A DNA stretch of 64,000 nt from Endothia cerciana (lineage: Eukaryota > Ascomycota > Sordariomycetes > Diaporthales > Cryphonectriaceae), in NCBI GenBank assembly GCA_026119935.1, contig JALRMH010000010.1, forward strand, positions 620,001 to 684,000, written 5' to 3'. The notes beneath the pieces are model-generated. The model was not told where the DNA came from and ran no database searches. It worked only from the letters and a program-made list of their open reading frames with translations. The translations under genes and the position numbers were made by a program. Positions 11,531 to 22,403 of this stretch are shown here, one piece after another (positions within the stretch are counted from its first letter, which is position 1; every line of letters begins with the position of its first letter).

Positions 11531-12902
11531 ATGAAGAGGACTGCTGCAACGAGACCAAGCGAGTCGAGGTCCAAGAAACGACGGGTCGAGCTGCCAGAGT
11601 ATCACGCTACCCCATCACTGAGGACGGACTCTGGAGAGGTCGTATGGCCTGCGCCTCAAGATCAACTAGACACAGCCCAGAATTTTATACGAGACTGGTG
11701 AGTGAGCTGGAGAGGTCCGGTCGTTGCGTATCCCCTCTGACCTGTGTAGTGTCTCAGCTGGCAAGAAGACCTTGATAGTTCCCGACAAAGATGCGGATGG
11801 CCTGACGTCCGGTGCCATCCTGCGAAAGACACTGGTACTCCTTGGGCTTGATGCTAAACTCATTGTTGCACATCTGCTTCAGAAGGGTAATAGTGTGCAC
11901 GATGAGACAGAACGAGCCGCCATGGAGGCCCATGACCCGGCGTACATCTTCGTGCTGGACCAAGGCTCCAGGAAATCCCCAGCCGTAATTGGCAGCCCAC
12001 ATCGAGCACTGGTCATAGATCATCACCATGCCCTCGAGGACGAATTTCCCGAGGGTTCGCGACATGTCACCGCGTGTAACAGTCCACCGGTGGCGACCAG
12101 CTCATTGCTAACGTATCTCATCTGTCGAGAACTCCATGACGAGGTCCAGAGCCACTGCGACTGGCTTTGCATCATGGGCACGCATGGAGACCTCGGAAAC
12201 ACGCTGAAGTGGGAGCCGCCATTTCCGGACATGAAGGAGGCGTTCAAGAGATATACCAAGAAAGCATTGAATGAAGCGGTGTCGCTGATCAATGCCCCGA
12301 GAAGGACAGCGGCGTTCAATGTGCCTGCGGCATGGACTGCATTGACGGCGGCTGGGTCACCATCGGATCTTCTCAGGAACAGAGAGCTCCTGGCGGCAAG
12401 GGCAGAAGTCAATGCTGAGGTCGAGCGTTGCACCCATACGGCGCCAAAGTTTAGCGAGGACGCCAAGATCGCCGTGTTCAGGATCGATTCAAGAGCGCAG
12501 GTGCATCCCGTGATTGCTACAAGGTGGGCGGGACATCTTCAGTCGGCGAAGTTGGAGGTTGTCATGGTCGCCAACGAAGGATATTCGCCGGGCCTGGTGA
12601 ACTTCTCATGTCGCATACCGCGGACGGCCAGAGCAAGAGACCCGCCCGTCAATATCATAGAGATCCTCCGTGGTATTGCGGCAAAAGCGCCGGACGAGAC
12701 CTTGCGAGCCAGGCTTGGAGAGTCTTTCGCTCGCGGCCATAAGGAGGCCAGTGGTGGTATTGTTCCCGTGAAAGAATTTGAGGAGTTGCTGGACATCATG
12801 GAAGTCGGAAAGAAGCCTGAGGGCGCAACGCCGACGAAGAAGAATTCTAAGCCGGGAAACACAATCACGAACTACTTCGGTAAAAAGTCATCGCCAAGTT
12901 GA
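11531..12902 (+). CDS. DHH-family phosphoesterase (RecJ-like), nuclear
   Basis: Exons 11531-11697 and 11750-12902 flank a 52-nt intron (GTGAGT...TGTAG, phase 2) and give 439 aa. The start lies in a near-ideal context (GCCGCCATGA). Residues 12-21 (SRSKKRRVEL) form a strong nuclear localisation signal. DHH-family motifs are in order: DKDADGL (about 68-74), FVLDQGSR, IDHHH (about 145-149) and GTHGDLGN; their Asp and His residues bind the metal ions of RecJ-type exonucleases and phosphodiesterases. The C-terminal half would carry the DHHA1-like part. The protein ends in ITNYFGKK, resembling a degenerate PCNA-binding (PIP) box. Known relatives degrade single-stranded nucleic acid or small nucleotides; the substrate here cannot be told. 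It reads toward POP4 (convergent). Confidence 0.88.
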
Positions 12903-13405
12903 GACAAGCCTCTCTCTTAAGCAGGTAGCGCATTGGTACATGGGCCGACCCACCAGCCTTATAAGGGAATGCAGTCTCCGTCTGCATGGACAGGCCGATG
13001 TGGAGTTCTCATCATGAAGTCCATCAGCCAGCAAGTGGCACACATTCCACACCGGGACAAATGGATGCGCGACAGCCAGCCTCAGTGGGCGCACAACACC
13101 ACCCATCTTGGTGGGCATCGTCGAAATGCAGGACAGGGTATGCTCTTTATGGGTGGATGAGATGTTAGCCTTTGGATACACACCAGGCCTAAACGACATC
13201 ACTCTCCCAAATTCGACCAGGCGCGTCCAATGAGACGTGACGGAAACGTGATTAAAATATCGTATGGTTTTGCAGAGTGATTGGAATGTACATACCGTAG
13301 CCTCCAGCTTTTTCGGCTTTCACAGCCCCGTCAACTCATCTAGTCACCCCTGTATCTTGCTATGGTGACCCAAAGTGTCGGCTTCCGTCATGTAGTGTGA
13401 GGCCC
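12903..13405. other. Intergenic between convergent DHH and POP4 genes
   Basis: About 500 nt, expected to hold both 3' UTRs. No further gene or repeat seen. Confidence 0.5.
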
Positions 13406-14113
13406 TCATATATTCCTGAAGAAGTGCGGCTTGAACTTCTTGTTTGCGCGATCCGCCGCTCGGACGGTGAACTGATCACCGAGGATCTCGAAGACCAAGT
13501 TCTTTGCCGAAGTCCCAGCCTTGTCCTCCTCATCCTCGCTGAGCTTGGGTGTAGCCGGTAGAGACACCTCGACCTTAAACGTAGTCCTCTCCTTCGGCAC
13601 GACCTTGATCTTGTTCTTGGGAGTGATCACTTCGAAGACGAACCGCGTATCCTTGATCACGATCCCCTTGATCCCGACCCGTCCAACACATCCACTCCTG
13701 ACAACCTCGACCTCGGCGCCATGAAAGTCGGCCGCACTCAGCTTGGCAGCCGCACCCTGGCCGCCGGTATATACCTCATTGCCTAGAATCTCCCTCATGT
13801 AGCCCAGCCAGAGGTCATGCAGCGGCACGAAAGTGGCATACTTCTGCCCCTCACGGGAGACGTCGTACAGGCCGAGCTTTCGCCGCTGCTTCGCGGACAG
13901 CGGCTTCGGCTTGAGGGCTTTTTTTCGCTCTTTCTCTCTGCGCGCGCGTTCTTTGCGGCGGGCCTGTTTCGCGGTAGCCTGCGGAGGTGGGGAGGTCGGG
14001 CGCAGGAAGATGGCGCGGTGCTGGATCTTTTCGGTGTAGATGCGCTCGGCGGAAGCCGGGGAGTGGGCGCGGGCGAGAAGCGTCTGGGTAACAGAAGGTT
14101 CTCTGGATGTCAT
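13406..14113 (-). CDS. POP4: Ribonuclease P/MRP protein subunit POP4 (Rpp29)
   Basis: Subunit of nuclear RNase P and RNase MRP, needed for tRNA 5' end and rRNA processing. The N-terminal half has the fungal block LLARAHSPASAERIYTEKIQ and a long Lys/Arg-rich stretch (KQARRKERARREKERKK). The C-terminal half is the UPF0086/Rpp29 Sm-like beta-barrel: LHDLWLGYMREILG, DFHGAEVEVVRSGC, VGIKGIVIKDTRFVFEVIT and the end GDQFTVRAADRANKKFKPHF. I take the ATG at 14111-14113 (235 aa), in good context (GTCAACATGA); an in-frame ATG at 14219-14221 would add 36 low-complexity residues and is probably leader. Single exon. Transcribed divergently from the acyltransferase gene at 14841. Confidence 0.95.
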   Translation of the reverse strand: MTSREPSVTQTLLARAHSPASAERIYTEKIQHRAIFLRPTSPPPQATAKQARRKERARREKERKKALKPKPLSAKQRRKLGLYDVSREGQKYATFVPLHDLWLGYMREILGNEVYTGGQGAAAKLSAADFHGAEVEVVRSGCVGRVGIKGIVIKDTRFVFEVITPKNKIKVVPKERTTFKVEVSLPATPKLSEDEEDKAGTSAKNLVFEILGDQFTVRAADRANKKFKPHFFRNI

Positions 14114-14221
14114 GTTGACTTCATGACCCTTTTGTCGACGGTGAATGGGAGCGGGATATGTGCTGTTGCTGGTGAGGTGGGCGAGAGGCGAGTCGAGGTT
14201 AGAAGAGCGGGCTCTCATCAA

Positions 14222-14840
14222 CGCTTGAATTTATTAGGGCCCTGTGGGACAGGCCTGTAAGCTCCCACGGCTCCCTACTACAACTGCAAGGGCCCGCCTG
14301 CCGCCGGCTACCTGCAGGGCCAGGGCCAGGATCAGAGGAAACCCCCTCCCCCTCCCACACCCCCCAAAACTCTGGGGAAGCCCCAAAGTTAGCGTCATCA
14401 TGCAGGCTTCACATGCTATTCCGTCCCACTCTTCGACACGGCAGTGGCTCGGCAGTGCCCAGGCAGAGGTGGTGAAGGTGGAGACACCACCAACGCCAAC
14501 AGTGCCCGGGAAGCCAATGTGACCTGCCGAGTCAGTATGACATCTCACTATGTGCTATGCGTGTGTCGCCCATCAATCAGAGCAACTCGGTTCCTACTCC
14601 TCGACCTGGCACCCTACCCAGAAAACGACGAGGGACAGGCAGACTCAATGCTGTGATTATCTCCCCCAAATCCCTCGTTAGCATGGCTTGATGTCTGCAG
14701 CAAGCATCATTCCAGATCATGATTGTCCTGTTATAGCTAGTTCCTAGACCCGACAACTTCGGGAACGAACGTGACGATACCCTCCTCCTCCTCCTCCTCC
14801 TCCTCCTCCTCCTCAGTCGACACCAACTAGTCTGCCCACC
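14222..14840. promoter_or_regulatory. Divergent promoter region, POP4 and acyltransferase
   Basis: About 620 nt between divergently transcribed genes. It holds C-rich tracts near 14335-14370 and, 26 nt before the acyltransferase ATG, an (CTC)11 pyrimidine run. No clear TATA box is seen. Confidence 0.5.
14782..14814 (+). repeat. (CTC)11 microsatellite in 5' leader
   Basis: Eleven perfect trinucleotide copies directly upstream of the acyltransferase start. Pyrimidine tracts just before the start are common in highly transcribed fungal genes. Confidence 0.9.
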
Positions 14841-17492
14841 ATGGCCAACGGCGACGACGACGCGAGCCGGGACTCGGCCCCCGACCTGAAGATCCTCGGC
14901 GACCAGATCACCCTCCATCCCTCGGGCTACGTCGAGCCGCCCGTCCCCGTCAACCCCTCTGGTGCCCCAGCAGCGGCACAAGAGGAAGAGGCCCTGATGA
15001 AACACAGCGCGCATTTCCGCTCCGAGCCCCTGCAATTCCTGCGAGAGGTCTCCCTCTACGTCTCCGGCACCGGCTGGCGTGCCTATGACCATGTCATTGG
15101 CCAGCCTATCTTCTACCCCGGCTTCAGCGAGAACATGAAGGGCGCGGTCCTGTCGGCGCCGCTCCTCAACGCGCGCATCATGCAGCTGGCGGACCGGCGG
15201 CTTGCTGTGGAGGAGGCACAGGGTGTGTTGGGGGATGAGAGTAAGAGTAGGAACGGCAAGGACTATGTCATGCGGAGGGCGCAGCGCCGGAATGCCCTGG
15301 AGCAGGGCCTTAGAGAGATCGCCGAGAAGTGGACGGACCAGATGATCTGCAAGTTCGAGAGCAAGACATTCATCAGGGGCGCATACTACCTCACCACCCA
15401 GCTCCTGACGAGGGCCTATCACCAGGGCATACATGTCTCCAGCGAGGAGGTGCTGAGGTTGCGGAGGGTCGCCGAGCAGGCGGCCGCCAAGAAGCAGAGC
15501 ATCGTGTTCCTGCCCTGTCACCGGTCCCACGTCGACTATGTTTCCATGCAGCTAATTTGTTATCGCTTGGGCATCGCGCTTCCGGTCGTTGTCGCGGGCG
15601 ATAATCTGAACTTCCCGCTCGTGGGGAGCTTCTTACAGCATGCGGGTGCCTTCTATATCCGGAGATCGTTTGGCGATGATGCGCTCTATACGACACTGGT
15701 ACAGACGTATATCGACACATTGTTGCAGGGGGGCTTCAACTTTGAGTGTTTTATCGAGGGCGGGAGATCACGTACTGGCAAGCTATTGCCACCAAAATTC
15801 GGAATCCTGAGCTTCATCGTTGACAGCCTCCTGTCTGGTCGCGTCGAGGACACTATTATATGTCCGGTGAGCACACAATACGACAAGGTCATCGAGACAG
15901 AGGGTTACGTCACCGAACTCCTCGGCGTACCGAAGAAGAAGGAAAATCTCGCCGACTTCCTCTCCGGCGGCTCCTCCGTCCTCTCCCTCCGGCTGGGCAG
16001 GGTCGATGTCCGCTTCCACGAACCATGGAGTCTGCGCGGCTTCATCAACGAACAGCTGACCCGTCTCGGCCGGACCCCTTCGCACAAGCCTGACGCGGGC
16101 GGCGAGATGGATCCCGTCCTCCGGCAAAAGCTCCTCCGCACGCTGGGCTACAAGGTCCTGGCCGACATCAATGATGTCTCGGTAGTCATGCCCACTGCGC
16201 TGATAGGCACCGTCCTGCTGACGCTCCGCGGGCGCGGCGTTGGGAAGGCGGAGCTAATCCGCCGCGTGGAGTGGCTTATCGAGCGGGTTCGCGCCAAAGG
16301 CGGGCGGGTTGCGCACTTCGGCAACGCGCCGCTGTCGGTCGTCATCGAACGCGGACTGGAGGTTCTCGGCAAGGACCTGGTGGGCGTTATCGAGGGGCTC
16401 GCGGAACCGACGTATTACGCTGTCGACCGCTTCCAGCTGTCCTTCTACAGAAATATGACCATCCACCTGTTTATCAGCGAGGCGCTGGTCAGCGCTGGCA
16501 TGTACACGCGCGTGAAGCAGGGCGGCGGGCCTGCGATCCAGGATATCTCTATCGGGGATCTGAGAGATCAGGTGTTATTCCTATCTTCGTTGTTCAGGGG
16601 GGAGTTCATCTTCTCCGGGGAGGGGCTCGCAGTGAACCTGAACAGGACTCTTGCGGGCCTGGAGGCAGATAAGGTGATCACGCTTACGAGGGATGAGAAA
16701 GGTGACATCGCGACCATCGGACTGTCCGATCGAGAGAGACAGGTCGGTCGGGAAAACTACGACTTTTACTGCTTCCTGATATGGCCTTTTATAGAATCCA
16801 GCTGGCTGGCAGCCGTCTCGCTAATGGGCTTGACGCCGCCGCCGGGACTGGAGGCCGAGGTCTGGGTCGAGGTGTCGAAGGCTCACAACAGTGCACAACT
16901 GGTAAGTTGCGTCCTCTCCAATCCCCCACTCCCACCTCCCACAAAAAGGGGACTACCTGAAGACATCTAACCATCTGACCTAATATCACAGCTCGGCAAA
17001 ACCCTCTACCACCAGGGCGACCTCTCCTACTTCGAAGCCGTCAACAAGGAGACCCTCAAGAATTCGTACCAGCGTTTTGATGAGGAGGGCATCATCGACG
17101 TCGTCAGGTCCAAGGATGCCAAGGTCCCTCCACGCCTCCGCTTATCTCCGGAGTGGCAGCCGCCGCGCGACCCGCAGACGGGCAGTCTGGACGCCCTCGG
17201 GAGCAGGCTGTGGATCTTCACGGAGAAGATCGCGAGCAGCCGCCGCGAGGGCAAGAACCGGCGGAACGGTGCCACGGTGAGCACGCGTGTTGTGAGCCTG
17301 ACGGACGTGCTAGGCAGGAGGCTGTTCGAGCAGGCCGTCAGTGGGGAGAGCAAGGGCAAAGGGAAGGCCAAGGCCAGGGCAGGCGAGGGCGCGAGTTATC
17401 CGACACTCAGTAGTGAAGATGCGGTAGCGCTGAAGAGGAGTGTCAGGGAGGACAAGAGGAGGCGGAGTCTGGAGAAGAGGGCGAGGTTGTGA
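14841..17492 (+). CDS. PlsB/GNPAT-type glycerol-3-phosphate or DHAP acyltransferase
   Basis: Catalyses the first acylation of glycerolipid synthesis, on glycerol-3-phosphate or dihydroxyacetone phosphate. Exons 14841-16901 and 16992-17492 around a 90-nt intron (GTAAGT...CACAG, phase 0) give 853 aa. The four acyltransferase motifs are present: HRSHVDY (the HX4D catalytic motif), GAFYIRRSFGDD, FIEGGRSRTGK and IICPVSTQYDKV. The long C-terminal region (FYRNMTIHLF, DFYCFLIWPFIESSWLA) matches the GPAT/DHAPAT C-terminal domain. This is the PlsB/GNPAT type, distinct from the yeast Sct1/Gpt2 type. The protein ends in a basic stretch and the tripeptide ARL, which fits a type 1 peroxisomal signal, as in animal GNPAT (AKL). 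I therefore lean to peroxisomal DHAP acyltransferase. Start in context CCACCATGG. Confidence 0.93.
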
Positions 17493-17822
17493 TGCATACA
17501 TGGGAAACGATCATTCTCGAATACGTGTGATCTGCTTCGAGAGAACACCGGTTGGATGCATGTGTTGTACGAGCGAGCGATTGTTCCGATGCGACCTACT
17601 GGTAGCAAGGTGTGTGTGGATGAAGTCCTACTGCTTCTCAGCACAGGATACTACTTTTTAGGTATCGGCGCGATAGAAATATCAAAGACCCCCGGGTATA
17701 ATCGCAGTATATACGTTGAAAGTACACGTAGTCATGGCGCATGACCTTTTACCTGACTGTCGTCCGACCCTCCTCTCTATTGGCCCGTCTGTGTCAGGCT
17801 CCCAAACATGTTCCCTACTGGC
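17493..17822. other. Intergenic between convergent acyltransferase and PAN6 genes
   Basis: 330 nt shared by the two 3' ends. No other feature seen. Confidence 0.5.
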
Positions 17823-19163
17823 TCATATCCTCGGAGGCAGGATAATGTTGTCTATCAGCCTCACGGGCAGGCCGCCGTTGTGTCCCAGGTCCTCCCCCTC
17901 CTGCGCCTCGTACACGGGCAGCATCTTGATGGCCCCGCTCAGGATAGCCCCCCTGGCCGGGTCGACCTCCTCGAGCTCTTCCATGGTGTCCGGGTCAGCC
18001 AGGGATATGTAGTCCAGCTCGAACATGACTCCTTCCCTGGGCGACAGCCGCATCTGCTGATCCATGACGTCCAGGATCACCCTCAGCGCCGCGGGTACGA
18101 TCTCGCCCGCCTCGACAGCCCCGCCTAGGTAGGCGGCCTCCGCGGCCCTCAGCGCGTTGATCAGGACAGGCGCGGCCTTCCTCCTCCTCGTGCCGAGGTA
18201 GACGTTGCGGCTGCTGAGCGCCAGGCCATCGCCCCCCTCCCTCGTCGTGGGGACCACGGCGACGTCGATGGGCAGGCGGAAGTCCCGCACCATCCTGCGT
18301 ATCACCACGGTCTGCTGCACGTCCTTCTGGCCGAAGAAGACCCGCGACGGCAGCACGATGTTGAACAGCTTCATGCACACCGTGGCCACGCCGCGGAAGA
18401 AGGTGGGGCGGGTCCTGCCCTCGAGCAGCTCGCCGATGGGCGTGATGGTCACGAAGCTGCCCCTGGAGTCGGGCTCCTGGCCGGGGAAGCTGGAGGGGTA
18501 CATCTCGCCCGTCGTGGGGGCGAAGACGGCCATCTGCAGCGCCCGGCCGCCCAGCGCGCCCTGGAGCTCCGGGTACAGCCCCGCGAGGACGGAGCAGTCG
18601 CCCTCCCACGTCTTGGGGTAGCTGTCCAGGTCCTCGCTCAGCCCGAACTGCGCCGGGTTAACGTAGATGCTGACGACGATCTTGTCATGCCCGCGCCCGG
18701 TGGCCTGGCGAATCAGGTCCGTGTGGCCCGCGTGGAGGGCGCCCATGGTCGGGACGAGCGCGACGCCCTGGTCCCCGGCGGAGGGGGGAGGGCCGCCGCA
18801 CACATATGATGTCCACTGGCGGACGTCGGAGACGGTGCGCAGGACGCGGATAGGCGTGTTGGGGATGTACTCGGCCTCGGGCCGCGGCGGGGTGTCTTGG
18901 AAGATGGTGAGGACGCGCTGGTGGTGGGAGATGGGTCTGCGCGTGGTCGGTGACGAGGTGCTCGCGGCGGCGGTGCTACTCTGCAGGCGCCTGGTACATG
19001 CCAGCGGAGTCGACGCCGAGGCTATCGAGGCCGGGCGCACGGCGAGTGTACCCGGTAGGCCGATGCGCGGGGCGCCTTGTGCGGCGGCACGCGAGCTCGC
19101 GACGGGGCGGATTGCGCGGGGAAACATGGCGGGCGCGGAAGTTATGTTGGTGGAGAGGCTCAC
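17823..19163 (-). CDS. PAN6: Pantoate--beta-alanine ligase (pantothenate synthetase)
   Basis: Joins pantoate and beta-alanine with ATP to make pantothenate, the vitamin B5 precursor of coenzyme A. Single exon, 446 aa. Residues from about 100 on match the PanC fold: VPTMGALHAGHTDLI holds the HIGH-like ATP site (HAGH), then SIYVNPAQFG, FFRGVATVCMKLF, VFFGQKDVQQTVVIRRM and GLALSSRNVYL. The bacterial enzyme is about 280 aa, so this protein has about 95 extra N-terminal residues. These are rich in Ser, Ala and Arg and nearly lack acidic residues at first, which suggests a mitochondrial targeting sequence. An internal expansion (ELQGALGGRAL) is also seen. Confidence in the enzyme is very high; its location is inferred. 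Confidence 0.96.
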   Translation of the reverse strand: MSLSTNITSAPAMFPRAIRPVASSRAAAQGAPRIGLPGTLAVRPASIASASTPLACTRRLQSSTAAASTSSPTTRRPISHHQRVLTIFQDTPPRPEAEYIPNTPIRVLRTVSDVRQWTSYVCGGPPPSAGDQGVALVPTMGALHAGHTDLIRQATGRGHDKIVVSIYVNPAQFGLSEDLDSYPKTWEGDCSVLAGLYPELQGALGGRALQMAVFAPTTGEMYPSSFPGQEPDSRGSFVTITPIGELLEGRTRPTFFRGVATVCMKLFNIVLPSRVFFGQKDVQQTVVIRRMVRDFRLPIDVAVVPTTREGGDGLALSSRNVYLGTRRRKAAPVLINALRAAEAAYLGGAVEAGEIVPAALRVILDVMDQQMRLSPREGVMFELDYISLADPDTMEELEEVDPARGAILSGAIKMLPVYEAQEGEDLGHNGGLPVRLIDNIILPPRI

Positions 19164-21001
19164 GGGAGATCGGGTGCGGTCAGGAGAAGGTTAGGAAGTC
19201 CTGCTGCGCCATAGTAAGGGCACAATGGCTGAAAGTTTTGATGGGCATGCTGTGATGCTTTGTGCAGCGAAATTTTGAGGACGAGGCACGGAGGACGTTG
19301 GTTCAAGGCCGTAAGGATTACATAAGAGAGTAAGACCCTAACCCAACGTTTTCTACTATGAGGAGGCATGTGTGCGAGGCGGCGTTGGGATCTTGAGGAT
19401 GGAGTACTTCTACGGGCCTGACATCTAGGCCCTAGGAAGACCTTATTTTTGATACAACAAAGAGTCCATGGCCCTCTTGTCGTCCACAGGCGTGAGACCG
19501 CACCCCTCGTACTTCATTCATCGGCCGACCCAATGATGGTGTCGACTTCAGGAATATCCCCGCCCATCTTGGAATTCCTGGCGAGGAGAACATCCTTCAA
19601 GCACAACCACCGCTCGACCTCAAAATTTAAAGCCTCTAGGATCCTCATCCTATCTGCAGCTTTTTTCAGGTTGAAAGGGAGGGGGGAGGGGGGAGAAGAG
19701 GGACCATGTGTCAGGGGAATCTCAGGAGAGACATATTGCCTGGGCGTGATATCTTGTGGGCAAACCTGTCTAATATATACTTGGACTTTGTTGGGCGCCC
19801 GGCTCAGGGCATATTTCGAAAGCCCAAGTGGCATCTTGCAGGCTTTCCGGTTACATGCATCTGCATGTTTATAGGATTTGAGGGGTTGATTACATTATGT
19901 ATCGACCGCATGCCAAGCGATCCTGATGGCCCGGGCAATGTTTATCAGTATTGAACGCATGGTTCGAGGCACTCCATGAATCGCCCTGTCTTTCCCGTCC
20001 CCCGCCTCCCTTGGGGGCCAGATTATTGTTCGATGTCGCTGCGCAGTGCTGTCACCCATGTCTTCTACTCAAGTCCTCTCAAAGCATGGGCACAATCACC
20101 TTGCCTTACTGCTGGGGCATATAGCTCGGGGTTGGTACAAAAAGTTCATGGGGGTAGAAAAGTTCATGGTTAGTTCATAGCCAAATATCGAAATGAGCTA
20201 TACTGTTTATTTACTTTGAATGAAAGGAGATATATTCGGATACGAATTCGGCCGAAGTATAAATTCGAGATTGTAACTTACACTGAATATATGCTGAACA
20301 TATGCCGAGTATATGCTTCATATATATACATATATTGATATTTCAAATATTCCTCTATATGTTTTATATATTTTACAGCGCATTACAAGTGCAAATAACA
20401 CGAGGTAGCGTTTTTATATGTCCAGCATACACTCAACGTAAGCTAGTTAGTTACCCTACACTTTGCCTAGCCAACCTGCAGCAACACCCACTTTTCTGTA
20501 CCAACCATGAGCCAAAACCCCTACTGGTGACACGCCAAGATGAGAGCACATCTATGCTATGATAGGTTAGTCCGGAACCCGCTGGAAGTTCACCAGGGCC
20601 TCTATTGTCAGAACATTACTGTTAGTAGTTAACTAATATATTTATTTACAATTTCTCACTCACGGCCTCTTTCATATTCCTCTTGCATTCAACTCCATGT
20701 GTCTCGACCTGACAGTTACTGCTCAACATAATACTCCAAATACCCATCTGTGGATCTCAGACAGCAATTCAAGACTTCATTATCTGGATAAGGAGCATAT
20801 TACCCCAAAGGTCAGCCTCCAGAAGACAATAAGGTTCACATAGCCACCAATTGGGATCCTAAGAGACCCACACCATTCCTCGGCGTCTGATAGCAAAGTC
20901 CCAGAGGTGCTGTAAGGTGTCCAGCGGTTCAAATCTCCTTTCACTTCCACACGCCTCTAATCTGGAAGATTGCAAGGCTTGGAGCTCTAGAGAAAAAAAT
21001 A
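19164..21001. other. Gene-free stretch with AT-rich core
   Basis: About 1.8 kb between PAN6 (minus, start at 19163) and the FAD monooxygenase. The first few hundred bases should be the PAN6 promoter. From about 20165 to 20660 the DNA becomes strongly AT-rich with short degenerate repeats (see separate entry). No gene supported. Confidence 0.5.
20165..20660. repeat. AT-rich segment with degenerate short tandem repeats
   Basis: Marked shift in base composition against the GC-rich neighbours. Around 20285-20330 a unit near 11 nt (variants of ATATATGCTGA) recurs about four times with changes. It resembles DNA altered by repeat-induced point mutation or a decayed element, but no ends or terminal repeats are visible. 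Confidence 0.5.
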
Positions 21002-22403
21002 ATGCTGACCTCAGTCGTCATTGTAAGTATTCAAAGTTATTCCACACACACAACGTCCCCACTCACAACGGATCTAGGTCGGCGGTTCCTTGAGTGGGCT
21101 CATCCACGGTCTTCATCTCAAGCGCCAGGGCGTCAACGTCACCATTCTCGAACAGGATGTCAACGGGGAGCGGTCCAGCCATAACGCCGGGATCCAGATC
21201 AGCGACAATGTGAACAAATTCCTGCTCCAGAATGACATCACGGGCGCGAGGCTCTCGATTGAATCTCACACCATGCGCTGGTCCATTCGCAAGCGTCAGA
21301 ATCTCTTCAATGGCGGTGGAGGGACGAGGTACTGGACCAACTGGGGATATCTGTATCGTGTCCTCCGGGCCAATTTCGACGGCTATGTCTCGAAGGCCTG
21401 TCCGGATCCCCCGGCCGCGAGGGCCGGCGATGGCCAGGCCCAGTACCTGACGGGAAAGCGGGTGACACGTATGCACTATGCGGACGGCGTAGTCAAGCTC
21501 GAGTACGTCGACAAGACAGGCAAGGAAGGGTCCATCAGTTCCGAGCTCGTCATTGGCGCGGACGGGCAGCGCTCGACCATCCGAAAGCTGGTTCAAGCTC
21601 CGCAAGCAGAACCCGAGAAGTACGCCGGTTACTTTGCGTGGCGAGGATCAGTCCCCGTCAAGGACGTGTCCAAAGAGACAGCCGACTTCTTTCTCGGCAA
21701 CATCTGCTTCGACCTGTTGGGAGACAAGTCATACATACTTTGGTACGTTGACCACCCCCCGATGCTGCGACAGCATCTTCTTCAGCTATGTCCTCTCGAT
21801 GGTCCCGGTCGCCTAGCTGACCCACGCTGTAGCTATGTCATTCCTACCGATCACGGTGCGTTTGAGCAGGGCGAAATGCTGCTCAACTGGCTTATCTACC
21901 AGGATCTCACTGAAGGTTCCCCGGAGGAAGAGGAGATCTTTACAGACATCAATGGGCGCAGGTCCCAGCGGACGATCCCGCAGGGCCTCGTCAACCTGGC
22001 CGTGTGGGAGAAGCGCCGTGGTGCCCTCGTCCAGCGCATGGTCGCTCCCTTCGCGGAGATAGTCACAAAGTCGCGCACCCCGTTCGTCACGAAGGTCTCC
22101 GAGTCGCTGGGCAGCCAGGCCAGCTTCTTTGGCGGCCACGTCGTCCTCGTCGGCGACGCCTTGGCTTCCTACCGGCCGAACATCGGGCGTGCGACTGATC
22201 AAGCGGCGGCGCACTGTCTGACGCTGGCAAAAGTCCTGCAGGGCGAGAAGACTGTTGAGGAGTGGGACCGCGAGACGTGTCGTGAGGCGATGCGTGTCAC
22301 TCTACTAAGCAGGCTCATGTCGGAGTTTACACGGGGGACTTGGTTCTCGTTCTTCAAGGCGACCACCTTGTATCTGTGGTTCAACTGGAGGAACAAGCCG
22401 TGA
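21002..22403 (+). CDS. FAD-dependent monooxygenase (aromatic hydroxylase type)
   Basis: Flavoprotein that uses NAD(P)H and oxygen to hydroxylate an aromatic or heterocyclic substrate. Three exons, 21002-21022, 21078-21742 and 21833-22403; the first encodes only MLTSVVI. Introns of 55 nt (GTAAGT...TCTAG, phase 0) and 90 nt (GTACGT...TGTAG, phase 2) give 418 aa. The join makes VVIVGGSLSGLIHGLHLKR, the GxGxxG FAD-binding fold, followed by the acidic end (ILEQD). Also seen are the DG motif (GADGQRSTIRK) and the GD motif (VLVGDALASYRPNIGRATDQA). It resembles 2,6-dihydroxypyridine 3-monooxygenase-like enzymes; the substrate is unknown. The UstYa-like gene lies about 0.7 kb downstream on the same strand, suggesting a shared pathway. 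Confidence 0.9.

Noticed and set aside
14577..15530. 317-codon minus-strand open frame
   Set aside because: It overlaps the acyltransferase coding region on the opposite strand, and its Arg/Leu/Gly-rich product lacks any motif. It is a shadow of the real gene.
17995..18609. 204-codon frame inside PAN6
   Set aside because: Overlaps the PanC core in another frame with a low-complexity Arg/Gly/Ala product; the PAN6 frame has all catalytic motifs.
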